The translations under genes were made by a program, and so were the position numbers. A stretch of 8,400 bases of DNA from CAYUUP01 sp964447925 (GTDB lineage: Bacteria > Bacillota > Clostridia > Oscillospirales > Oscillospiraceae): the NCBI GenBank assembly GCA_964447925.1, contig CAYUUP010000070.1:1-8400 (forward strand). The letters run 5' to 3'. Position 1 is the first letter of the stretch; each line of letters begins with the position of its first letter. Of this stretch, positions 1-6,136 are shown piece by piece. Below the pieces are notes generated by a model that was not told where the DNA came from, did not search any database, and was given only the letters and a program-made list of their open reading frames with translations.

Positions 1-574
1 GCCCCATAACGGAGCCGAGAACATAGTGGGTGTCGCTGATGCGGCCCGTCCACTCCCGGAATGTCTCGGATACGGCGTCCTTCAGGGTGGCGGTACCGCT
101 GTCCACAGCGTGGACGGTTGCCCCCAAGAGCCGCATTTTATAGACGTTCAGAGCCTGACGGATGGTGTCCTCCCGACCCATATAGACCACGCACTCCATG
201 CCCATCAACGCGGCGGCGGTGGCGGTAGCTACGCCGTGCTGGCCCGCCCCGGTCTCGGCAATGACGCGAGTTTTACCCATTTTTTTGGCCAGCAGCACCT
301 GGCCCAGGGCGTTGTTGATCTTATGTGCGCCAGTGTGGTTCAGATCCTCCCGCTTCAGGTATATCTTCGCGCCCTCCAGCTCCCGGGTCAGATTTTCCGC
401 GTAGTAGAGCAGAGAGGGACGGCCCGCATAGTTTTGAAAAAGGTCTTGAAGCTCCCGGTTAAAGTCCGGGTCATCCTTATAATAGTTGTATGCCTCCTCC
501 AGCTCGATGACAGCATTCATCAGCGTTTCCGGGATATATTGTCCGCCGTGAATGCCAAAGCGTCCTTTGGACAT
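1..574 (-). CDS. trpB: Tryptophan synthase beta chain, N-terminal part (runs off the left edge)
   Basis: TrpB condenses indole with L-serine to make tryptophan, using pyridoxal phosphate in a cytoplasmic complex with TrpA. I translated 191 codons on the minus strand with no stop. The N-terminal region has the family motif GGQYIPETLMNA (residues 10-21). The cofactor-binding motif HTGAHKIN lies at 80-87, with K85 as the Schiff-base lysine. AETGAGQHG at 106-114 contains the catalytic glutamate E107. The start ATG at 574 has an AAGGAG ribosome binding site at 584-589, inside the end of trpF, 6 bases after the trpF stop. The family is usually about 390-410 residues, so roughly half is present. It is the last visible gene of the trp operon, and trpA probably follows outside the window. 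The motifs and short N-terminus suggest the ordinary TrpA-partnered TrpB1 class rather than TrpB2. Confidence 0.97.
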   Translation of the reverse strand, partial: MSKGRFGIHGGQYIPETLMNAVIELEEAYNYYKDDPDFNRELQDLFQNYAGRPSLLYYAENLTRELEGAKIYLKREDLNHTGAHKINNALGQVLLAKKMGKTRVIAETGAGQHGVATATAAALMGMECVVYMGREDTIRQALNVYKMRLLGATVHAVDSGTATLKDAVSETFREWTGRISDTHYVLGSVMG

Positions 575-580
575 GGGTAT

Positions 581-1276
581 TCACTCCTTTTTTTTCATTG
601 TCAGCAGGGTGTCTCCGCCTCGGGGTACCGCAGAGGATGGCTGAACTGCCATGCACACCTTCCCGTGGGCCGCCCGCACAGCGGCCAGCACCTTTTCCCT
701 GTCCTTTGCGCCACTTGTCTCCACTCCAGAGGAAATATCCACACCAAAGGGAGAAAAGCGGCGGATGGCCTCCGGAACATTCTCCGCCGTCAGCCCCCCC
801 GCCAGCAGCCACGGGCGGCCTATGGATCGAGAGAGCAGAGACCAGTCAAAGCTCTTCCCGCTGCCGTGGCCGTTGTCCAGCAAAATCAGGTCGGCAGGGC
901 TTTCCCGCGCCTCGGCAATATCGGCCCCACTCCGAATCTGAAATGCTTTCCACACCGGAACGCTCCCTGTTCGGATTCGGGTAGCCATCCGCTGAACCGC
1001 CCGGATGTCCGCCTCACTCTCGTGGCCGTGGAGCTGGACGATGTCGATGGCCCCGATCCGGAGATAAATCTCAATCTCAAAGATGTCGGTGTCCACAAAT
1101 ACCCCTACGGCGGGGATATCGGGCCGCAGCCGGCCCCGGAGGGACAGTGCGGTATCCATGTCAATGCACCGGCGGCTCCCGGGCCAGAGGACAAATCCGG
1201 CGTAATCCGCCCCGGCCTCATTCACATAGTCGGCGTCGCGGGGATGGCGCAGGCCGCATATCTTAATTCTCGTCAT
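581..1276 (-). CDS. trpF: Phosphoribosylanthranilate isomerase
   Basis: TrpF catalyses the Amadori rearrangement of N-(5'-phosphoribosyl)anthranilate to CdRP, the third step of tryptophan synthesis, as a cytoplasmic TIM barrel. The protein is 231 residues. It starts with the signature KICGLR (5-10), whose C7 is the expected general base. QLHGHE is at 81-86. LILLDNGHGSGKSFDW (130-145) carries D134, the expected general acid. Phosphate-gripper sequences follow at LLAGGLT (157-163) and GVDISSGVE (178-186). The ATG shares ATGA with the trpC stop; only a weak TGAGG precedes it, so translation is probably coupled to trpC. Compared with the usual 200-210 residues there is an extra polar tail of about 25 residues after the last barrel helix, ending in MKKKE. 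That tail is encoded over a run of eight A that also leads into the trpB ribosome binding site. Confidence 0.96.
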   Translation of the reverse strand: MTRIKICGLRHPRDADYVNEAGADYAGFVLWPGSRRCIDMDTALSLRGRLRPDIPAVGVFVDTDIFEIEIYLRIGAIDIVQLHGHESEADIRAVQRMATRIRTGSVPVWKAFQIRSGADIAEARESPADLILLDNGHGSGKSFDWSLLSRSIGRPWLLAGGLTAENVPEAIRRFSPFGVDISSGVETSGAKDREKVLAAVRAAHGKVCMAVQPSSAVPRGGDTLLTMKKKE

Positions 1277-2082
1277 GGGCGGGCCTCACGGGCTGCCAGC
1301 CGCATCCGGGCCAGCAGCCTGCCTTTGTCCTTCGCCCGCATCAGCGTCTCCCCTACCAGCACAGCGTCCGCACCAATTTTCGCCAGCACCGCCACACGTT
1401 CAGGGCCGGTGACGCCGCTCTCCGCCACATAGACTATCTCCGGGGGGATCAGCTCCCGCAGCCGGGCGGCGTTGCCGAAGTCCACGGAAAAGTCCTTGAG
1501 ATTGCGGTTGTTGATTCCAATAATCTCGGCCCCGGCAGAGACAGCGGAGGCAATCTCCCCTTCGTCGTGGGCCTCCACTAGGGCGGCCAGTCCCAGTGAA
1601 TGGGCAATATCAAGATACTCTTCCAGCGTTTTTGTGTCCAGCAGAGCGCAGATCAGCAGGACGGCGTTGGCCCCCATGAGTTTGGCCTGATAGAGCTGAT
1701 ACGCGTCCACCACGAAGTCCTTGCGGAGTATGGGAGTGGAGACGGCGGCCCGTATCTCCCGAAAGATCTGGTCGGAGCCCAGGAACCATTTAGGCTCCGT
1801 CAGACAGGAGATACAGTCCGCTCCTGCCTGTTCATAGTCCCTGGCGATCTCCACATAGGGGAAATTCCGAACAATCAGTCCCTTGGAGGGGGAGGCCCGC
1901 TTTACCTCGCAGACGAAGCTCAGCCCCGGCCTGCGGAGAGCATTCAGAAAGGCTCCGCCATCGGCCATTCCCCCCTGCTGGCACAGTTCCCGCAGCACAT
2001 CTATGGAGTTTTCCTCCATATCCGCCTGCACCCGCTCATGGGCATGGGCGGATATGGCATCCAGAATATTGCTCGTACTCAT
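1273..2082 (-). CDS. trpC: Indole-3-glycerol phosphate synthase
   Basis: TrpC closes the indole ring, converting CdRP to indole-3-glycerol phosphate with loss of CO2 and water. The 269-residue protein has normal length and the full set of TIM-barrel catalytic residues. E59 and K61 lie in CEVKRASPSKG (58-68). K121 is in LRKDF (119-123). E170 is in ALVEAHDE (167-174). N191 is in GINNRNL (189-195). E221-S222 are in VAESGV (219-224). GADAVLVGETLM (237-248) forms the phosphate site. It is a stand-alone gene, not fused to trpF as in enterobacteria. Its ATG overlaps the trpD stop as ATGA. Only a weak AGGG precedes it (2093-2096), so translational coupling to trpD is likely. Confidence 0.97.
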   Translation of the reverse strand: MSTSNILDAISAHAHERVQADMEENSIDVLRELCQQGGMADGGAFLNALRRPGLSFVCEVKRASPSKGLIVRNFPYVEIARDYEQAGADCISCLTEPKWFLGSDQIFREIRAAVSTPILRKDFVVDAYQLYQAKLMGANAVLLICALLDTKTLEEYLDIAHSLGLAALVEAHDEGEIASAVSAGAEIIGINNRNLKDFSVDFGNAARLRELIPPEIVYVAESGVTGPERVAVLAKIGADAVLVGETLMRAKDKGRLLARMRLAAREARP

Positions 2083-3098
2083 GTGTTGGAAACCCTAATC
2101 ATGGCGGCGAGTGCCTCCATAGCCGCGCCGGAGTCAATGACCTGGCCGGCCAGCTTTACACCCTCTGCAATGCTGCTGACCTTGTCCGCAACATAGAAGG
2201 CAGCACCGGCATTCATCAGCACGATATCCCGGCGGACGCCCGTCTCCCTGCCAGAGACGATGTCCCGGGTAATATTGGCATTCTCCTCCGGGGAGCCGCC
2301 CACGATCTGCTCCTTCTGTCCACGGGTCAGTCCGAAGTCCTCCGGCTGGATAACATAGCTGGTGTATTCCCCGTTATTCAGCTCACAGACGGTGGTAGGC
2401 GCACTGATGGAAACCTCGTCCAGCCTGTCCTGACCGTGAACCACCAGCGCCCGCTTGACCCCCAGGGCATTCAGCACCCGTGCCATGGGTTCCACCAGAT
2501 ACTCGTCATAGACGCCCAGCAGCATCATGGAGGGGTGGGCCGGGTTGGTAATCGGGCCGAGAATATTGAACACAGTGCGGAAGCCCAGTTCCCTGCGGAT
2601 GGCACCCACATACTTCATGGAGGTATGATACTTCTGGGCAAACATAAAGCAGGCCCCCACCTCCCGCAGCAGCCGGACACACAACTCCGGATTCTGATAG
2701 AGATTGATTCCCAGCGCCTCCAGGCAGTCGGCGGCACCGCTGCCGGAGGAAGCGGCCCGGTTGCCGTGCTTGGCCACCTTGACGCCTCCCGCCGCCAGCA
2801 CAAACATGGACGTTGTGGAAATATTGAAGCTGTGGGCATTATCGCCGCCAGTACCCACGATTTCCAGCGTGTCCATTCCTGTCTCCACCGGGATGGCACG
2901 CTCCCGCATGGCGGCTGCGCAGCCGGAGATCTCCTCAATGGTTTCCGCACGGGTACTCTTGGTAGAGAGAGCCGCCAGAAAAGCGGCGTTCTGGGTGGCG
3001 GTGGTTTTGCCGGACATAATCTCGCTCATGACGGCATATGCCTCGTCATAGGTCAAGTCCTCCTTGCTGACAACCTTCACAATTGCTTCCTTAATCAT
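2079..3098 (-). CDS. trpD: Anthranilate phosphoribosyltransferase
   Basis: TrpD transfers the phosphoribosyl group of PRPP to anthranilate, the second step of the pathway. The 339-residue product matches the family length (about 330-345). The PRPP and magnesium motif GTGGD is at 82-86. KHGNRAASSGSGAAD is at 110-124. FNILGPITNPA (177-187) supplies the conserved C-terminal domain signature. HGQDRLDEVS (221-230) holds the D227-E228 pair that binds the second magnesium. The N-terminal helical region precedes these motifs as expected. The ATG lies within the last codons of trpG (8-base overlap), with a strong GGGAGGT ribosome binding site at 3106-3112, 7 bases upstream. It is a separate gene, not fused to the glutaminase as in E. 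coli. Confidence 0.97.
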   Translation of the reverse strand: MIKEAIVKVVSKEDLTYDEAYAVMSEIMSGKTTATQNAAFLAALSTKSTRAETIEEISGCAAAMRERAIPVETGMDTLEIVGTGGDNAHSFNISTTSMFVLAAGGVKVAKHGNRAASSGSGAADCLEALGINLYQNPELCVRLLREVGACFMFAQKYHTSMKYVGAIRRELGFRTVFNILGPITNPAHPSMMLLGVYDEYLVEPMARVLNALGVKRALVVHGQDRLDEVSISAPTTVCELNNGEYTSYVIQPEDFGLTRGQKEQIVGGSPEENANITRDIVSGRETGVRRDIVLMNAGAAFYVADKVSSIAEGVKLAGQVIDSGAAMEALAAMIRVSNT

Positions 3099-3669
3099 GG
3101 TAGTTACCTCCCAAAAAGTTTTTCAAAATGAGCTTGCCCTCAGGCGTTAAAATGGATTCCGGATGGAACTGAAGACCATATACAGGGTATTCCCGGTGGC
3201 GCACCGCCATAATCTCGCCATCGGCAGCGCGGGCAGTGACCTCCAGCACATGGGGGATGGTGGCCGGATCCGCTGCCAGGGAGTGGTAGCGGGCGCCCCG
3301 GAGAGGCTGCCCCAGGCCTTGGAACAGAGGGCAAGCGGGATCGAACTGAATTTCCGACTGCTTGCCGTGCATCAGCTCCCTGGCGTAGGTGATGGCCGCG
3401 CCATAGGCCTCGCAGATGGCCTGATGTCCCAGGCAAACCCCCAGAATGGGGACTTTTCCTCCCAGCTTTTGCACCACCTCCTCACAGATACCAGCATCCC
3501 GGGGCCGGCCGGGGCCGGGAGAGAGGATTATATGGCTTGGGGCCAGCCCTTCGATCTCTGCCACCGTCAGCTGGTCGTTGCGGATTACCCGGATGTTGGG
3601 GTCAATGGCTCCCACAAGCTGATAGAGGTTATAGGAAAAACTGTCGTAGTTGTCGATGAGCAGAATCAT
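3091..3669 (-). CDS. trpG: Anthranilate synthase component II (glutamine amidotransferase)
   Basis: TrpG hydrolyses glutamine and channels ammonia to TrpE for anthranilate synthesis. From the start chosen here it is 192 residues, normal for the class I amidotransferase family. The N-terminus MILLIDNYDSFSYNL is the classic family start. The oxyanion-strand motif SPGPGRP is at 50-56. The catalytic triad is C79 in GVCLGHQ (77-83), with H169 and E171 in QFHPES (167-172). A GTG/ATG start 20 codons further upstream would be out of keeping with the family and would lie deep in trpE. The ATG at 3669 shares ATGA with the trpE stop and has a purine-rich ribosome binding site. The same family includes PabA, and a shared role in folate synthesis cannot be excluded, but its place in the trp operon supports TrpG. 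Confidence 0.96.
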   Translation of the reverse strand: MILLIDNYDSFSYNLYQLVGAIDPNIRVIRNDQLTVAEIEGLAPSHIILSPGPGRPRDAGICEEVVQKLGGKVPILGVCLGHQAICEAYGAAITYARELMHGKQSEIQFDPACPLFQGLGQPLRGARYHSLAADPATIPHVLEVTARAADGEIMAVRHREYPVYGLQFHPESILTPEGKLILKNFLGGNYHD

Positions 3670-5132
3670 TGGGTGCCTCCCTCCGACTGGGTGACGGCAT
3701 TCACCACGGCCTGGGCCTTGTTCAGGCACTCCTGGAATTCGCTCTCTGGCACGCTGTCCGCCACGATGCCCGCCCCGGAGCGGATAAATACTTTTCCGTT
3801 CTTCTGAAAGGCAATGCGAATGGCGATGCAGGTGTCCAGGTTCCCGGTGAAGTCAATGTAGCCAATGGCCCCGCCGTAGATGCCCCGGCGGTTGTTTTCC
3901 AGCCTGTTGATAATTTCACAGGCCCGGAGTTTGGGCGCGCCGGATAAGGTACCCGCCGGGAGGACGGCCCCCACCGCATCCAGTGGGCCGCAGTCCTCTC
4001 GGATTTCCCCACGGACAGTGGAGCCAATGTGCATAACGTGGGAATACCGCTCGATGTTCAAATATCTTTCCACCTGTACAGTGCCAAATCTGCTGATCTT
4101 GCCGATATCGTTCCGGCCCAAATCCACCAGCATGTTGTGTTCGGACAACTCTTTGGGATCGGCCAGCAGGCTCTCCTCCAGCGCCTTGTCCTCCTCCGGC
4201 GTCTCACCTCGGGGACGGGTTCCCGCCAGAGGGTAGGTATACAGCAGGCCATCTGTGAGTTTTACCAGCGTCTCCGGGGAGGCCCCGGCGATCTCCAAAT
4301 CATCGCTGGAGAAGTAGAACATATAGGGGGATGGGTTTGTAACCCGCAGCAGCCGGTAGGTATCCAGCAGGCTGCCCTCCGCCTCCGCCTCCAGCCGGTT
4401 GGACAGCACTACCTGAAAGATATCCCCCTCGTAGATATACTTTCTGGCCCGCTCCACCATGGCGCAGTATTCTTCCTTACTGAACAGCTGCCGGAAAGGG
4501 GATTTCAGCTTTAAGGGCCGGGACACAGCAGGCTGACCCTCTCTGATCAGCGCCATCAGCACCTCGATCTCCGCCACCGCTCGGGGGTAGCTCTCCTCCA
4601 GATCGTCTGTCCGGGCATGAGCGATAAGGGTGAGGGTCTGTTTCAGATTGTCAAAAGCGATGACCTTGTCAAAGAGCATCAGGTCAATGTCGTTGAAGCC
4701 CTCCTGGTCATCGGCATCCAGCTTCAGGCCAGGTTCGCTGTACTTGATATAGTCATAGGAGAAGTAGCCCACCAGCCCGCCTGCAAAAGTGGGCTGTCCC
4801 AGAATTTTGGGACTTTTCCACTCCTCCAAAATCTCCAGCAGATGGGGCCTGGGGTCACCAGTACAGCGGGCTGTTCTTCCATCTGCCGTAATGACAATTT
4901 CCCCGTCCCGGCAGGTAAATTCCAGCTTGGGGTCATAGCCCAGGAAGGTATAGCGGCCCCACCTCTGGCTATCCTCCAGGCTCTCCAGCATATAGCAGTG
5001 ACTGCTGACCCGCTGCAGGACCCGAAGCACCTCGATGGGGGTGCGGCTGTCAAAGAGGAAGGTACGGCTTACCGGCACGGAGCGGTAATCTGCCGCCAGC
5101 GCCCGGGCCTCCTCCAAGGTTGGTACATACAT
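3666..5132 (-). CDS. trpE: Anthranilate synthase component I
   Basis: TrpE makes anthranilate from chorismate, using ammonia delivered by TrpG; it is the committed step of tryptophan synthesis. From the ATG at 5132 the protein is 488 residues, a normal length. The N-terminal regulatory domain has MLESLEDSQRWGRYTFLG (48-65), where LES corresponds to the tryptophan-binding LLES motif of feedback-inhibited enzymes. NPSPYMFYF (266-274) is the second part of that site. Chorismate-binding motifs are GASPETLVKL (283-292), PLAGTRPRG (301-309), DLGRND (337-342), VMHIGST (366-372, with H368), PAGTLSGAPKLRA (392-404) and YGGAIGY (419-425). An in-frame TTG at 5168 would add 12 residues but lies in the terminator T-run and has no ribosome binding site. 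Feedback inhibition is inferred from motifs; attenuation is by the T-box leader just upstream. Confidence 0.97.
   Translation of the reverse strand: MYVPTLEEARALAADYRSVPVSRTFLFDSRTPIEVLRVLQRVSSHCYMLESLEDSQRWGRYTFLGYDPKLEFTCRDGEIVITADGRTARCTGDPRPHLLEILEEWKSPKILGQPTFAGGLVGYFSYDYIKYSEPGLKLDADDQEGFNDIDLMLFDKVIAFDNLKQTLTLIAHARTDDLEESYPRAVAEIEVLMALIREGQPAVSRPLKLKSPFRQLFSKEEYCAMVERARKYIYEGDIFQVVLSNRLEAEAEGSLLDTYRLLRVTNPSPYMFYFSSDDLEIAGASPETLVKLTDGLLYTYPLAGTRPRGETPEEDKALEESLLADPKELSEHNMLVDLGRNDIGKISRFGTVQVERYLNIERYSHVMHIGSTVRGEIREDCGPLDAVGAVLPAGTLSGAPKLRACEIINRLENNRRGIYGGAIGYIDFTGNLDTCIAIRIAFQKNGKVFIRSGAGIVADSVPESEFQECLNKAQAVVNAVTQSEGGTQ
3676..3684 (-). promoter_or_regulatory. Ribosome binding site deciding the trpG start
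   Basis: GGAGGGAGG lies inside the 3' end of trpE, 6 bases before the ATG at 3669. It fixes the trpG start at the family-typical MILLIDNYDSF rather than at the in-frame start 60 bases upstream. It suggests that trpG is translated both by its own initiation and by coupling to trpE. Confidence 0.75.
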
Positions 5133-5139
5133 ACAAATT

Positions 5140-5148
5140 TCCCCTTCC
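5140..5148 (-). promoter_or_regulatory. Ribosome binding site deciding the trpE start
   Basis: GGAAGGGGA is followed by 7 bases and then ATG at 5132. It selects the start that gives the family-like N-terminus MYVPTLEEARALA. It lies just downstream of the leader terminator, so it is present only on read-through transcripts. Confidence 0.7.
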
Positions 5149-5161
5149 AGCTTCGTCAGGG

Positions 5162-5202
5162 AAAACAAAAACGCCCCTGACTCTGATTAGAAGTCAAGGA
5201 CG
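5162..5202 (-). terminator. Intrinsic terminator of the trp T-box leader
   Basis: On the minus strand CGTCCTTGACT (5192-5202) pairs with AGTCAGGGGCG (5172-5182) across a 9-base loop. The stem is 11 bp including G-T pairs, and it is followed by TTTTTGTTTT. The left arm contains CCTTG (5195-5199), which can instead pair with CAAGG (5222-5226) to form the antiterminator. The two structures are mutually exclusive, as required for T-box control. It stops transcription 30 bases before the trpE start when tRNA-Trp is charged (mechanism known for the class, inferred here). Confidence 0.9.
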
Positions 5203-5441
5203 AATAAACTCCGCGGTGCCACCTTGCTTCGGGCCATGCATAAGGCCCGCACTTTGCGGGATACCAACATATCCCGGACAACTGACGTATGCCCTCACGT
5301 CGCAGAATACTCAGCAGAAACTGCGTCCTGCCTTTGACCGCGCCCTCGGTGGCCCATTTGCCGGGTCGTCTCCTGCCGGCGTTTCAGCGCAGCCGGCTCT
5401 CTGTGAGGGCGTATCCCGACGTTATCTCCACTTCAACGGTT
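5162..5441 (-). ncRNA. T-box riboswitch sensing tRNA-Trp, leader of the trp operon
   Basis: The leader of about 280 nt folds as a standard T-box. Stem I base: ACCG (5437-5440) with CGGT (5337-5340). After a GA-rich kink region, GTGG (5428-5431) pairs with CCAC (5349-5352). The specifier loop has AGATAAC on the left and AAATGGG on the right, giving the codon TGG (5354-5356), i.e. tryptophan. GTCGGG (5415-5420) with CCCGGC (5360-5365) closes the upper helix. AGAGAG (5397-5402), a GCCGGC hairpin and a GCTGAAA loop form the distal end. The T-box sequence AAGGTGGCACCGCGG (5211-5225) contains the UGGN bulge with N = C, which can pair with discriminator G73 of tRNA-Trp. Uncharged tRNA-Trp would stabilise CAAGG/CCTTG antitermination. 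The helices were found by eye, not by a folding program; stems II and III between 5230 and 5336 were not resolved. Confidence 0.93.
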
Positions 5442-5447
5442 TACTCT

Positions 5448-5475
5448 ATTATAACACAGCCGGGGAGATTGTCAA
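5448..5475 (-). promoter_or_regulatory. Promoter of the trp operon (sigma-A type)
   Basis: TTGACA (5470-5475) and TATAAT (5448-5453) are both exact consensus hexamers, 16 bases apart. Transcription should begin near 5441, which is where stem I of the T-box starts. Such a strong, apparently operator-free promoter fits an operon whose control lies mainly in leader attenuation. No trp-operator-like palindrome overlaps it. Confidence 0.9.
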
Positions 5476-5549
5476 GAGGAATTTTCTGGTTTCCAAAGCG
5501 GGGTGCGGAGTGTACCATTTTCGCATGAAGGACAACGCCGCATCATCTC

Positions 5550-5730
5550 CGGTTTCTTCTTAGACTCCAGCCCGGCTTCTCCTTCTTCCAAATACTTTTT
5601 CGTCCAATTGTGTACTTGGCGGCGATGTATTTCCCTGACTTTCCCAATTCTGTTTTGGTACTCCCGCAAGAACTTGCTTCACTATTTCCATTTTCTCTTC
5701 CTTGCTCCGCATTGTATGCTTCCTTGGCAT
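5550..5730 (-). pseudogene. Remnant of an IS3-type transposase OrfA (helix-turn-helix protein)
   Basis: An ATG at 5730 preceded by ATAGGAG starts MPRKHTMRSKEEKMEIVKQVLAG, which resembles the N-terminus of IS3-family OrfA proteins. After this the similarity jumps to another minus-strand frame: NRIGKVREIHRRQVHNW, then TKKYLEEGEAGLESKKKP, ending near 5550. This second part is the recognition helix and the usual NWTKKYLEEGEAGL segment. The frame change lies near 5660-5672. After KKKP the expected rest of OrfA and the whole integrase OrfB are missing, and the following bases lead straight to the trp promoter. No clear terminal inverted repeats or target duplication were identified. The family assignment rests on remembered sequence resemblance, so the exact IS group is uncertain. 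Confidence 0.7.
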
Positions 5731-5757
5731 ATTGCCGACTCCTATTTCTATTGTAGC

Positions 5758-5799
5758 ATAAAATGATGGTAGGCACTTTCGTGTCTACCATCATTTTAT
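5758..5799. repeat. Inverted repeat with 19-bp arms and a 4-base loop
   Basis: ATAAAATGATGGTAGGCAC (5758-5776) pairs along its whole length with GTGTCTACCATCATTTTAT (5781-5799), with one G-T wobble, around the loop TTTC. Read on the minus strand the loop is GAAA, a GNRA tetraloop. It sits 28 bases upstream of the IS-remnant start and 64 bases downstream of the small membrane gene. It could serve as a terminator for that gene, although the T-run is weak and part of the stem. It could also be a small palindromic repeat element. An adjacent tandem duplication of TTTATCAC (5795-5802 and 5803-5810) overlaps its edge. Confidence 0.85.
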
Positions 5800-5862
5800 C
5801 ACTTTATCACTTCAGAACAAATCGCCGCCGTTACATATTGATTTAGTCCGACAAACCGGAAA

Positions 5863-6069
5863 TTATCGCTGTCCGTCTTTTTCCGAACGGTACTTTAGTA
5901 GCCACCTGACAAAGGCTGCAATCCAAATGAAAGCGGTGAGAACACGCAGTATGAAGAAAGCAAAGGCGGAATCATACTGTTTATATACAATATCAAGTAT
6001 TACTCTGAGTGTCCAAACAACTGCACATAATCCGTAAAGTATTACAGTAAACAGTTTTGTCTTTTTCAT
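5863..6069 (-). CDS. Small two-helix membrane protein of unknown function
   Basis: This is a 68-residue protein that I do not recognise. The N-terminus MKKTK is followed by a hydrophobic segment at about 7-26 (FTVILYGLCAVVWTLRVI) and a second at about 34-58 (rich in F, I, L, A and W). The C-terminus is charged (KYRSEKDGQR), and a short polar turn (DIVYKQYD) separates the helices. This suggests an inner-membrane hairpin with both ends in the cytoplasm. Support for its being real is the AAGGAG ribosome binding site 9 bases before the ATG and a membrane-protein-like composition. Its bases are more A+T-rich than those of the trp operon or the synthetase. It lies 67 bases downstream of aspS on the same strand with no clear terminator between, so it may be co-transcribed with aspS or have an unrecognised promoter. 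Confidence 0.65.
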   Translation of the reverse strand: MKKTKLFTVILYGLCAVVWTLRVILDIVYKQYDSAFAFFILRVLTAFIWIAAFVRWLLKYRSEKDGQR

Positions 6070-6136
6070 ATCAGGCCACTCCTTATAAATCCCGGTTTGC
6101 TGACACTGAGGGCTGCGTAACGGAAGGAGGGAGAAA

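Noticed and set aside
26..1432. A long plus-strand open frame of 468 codons opposite trpB, trpF and trpC
   Set aside because: It lies antisense to three clearly recognisable genes, its product shows no known motif and is rich in G, P, H and R, and such frames are common opposite G+C-rich genes.
5133..5168. An upstream TTG start giving trpE 12 more residues
   Set aside because: The TTG is inside the terminator T-run and has no ribosome binding site, while the ATG at 5132 has one at good spacing and gives the family N-terminus.
5543..5794. An 83-codon minus-strand frame across the palindrome and IS remnant
   Set aside because: It starts inside the inverted repeat without a ribosome binding site and runs in neither of the two frames that show transposase similarity.
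5795..5810. Tandem TTTATCAC as a possible CRISPR or target-site duplication
   Set aside because: Only two 8-base copies with no spacer, and no element lies between them; it is more likely replication slippage.
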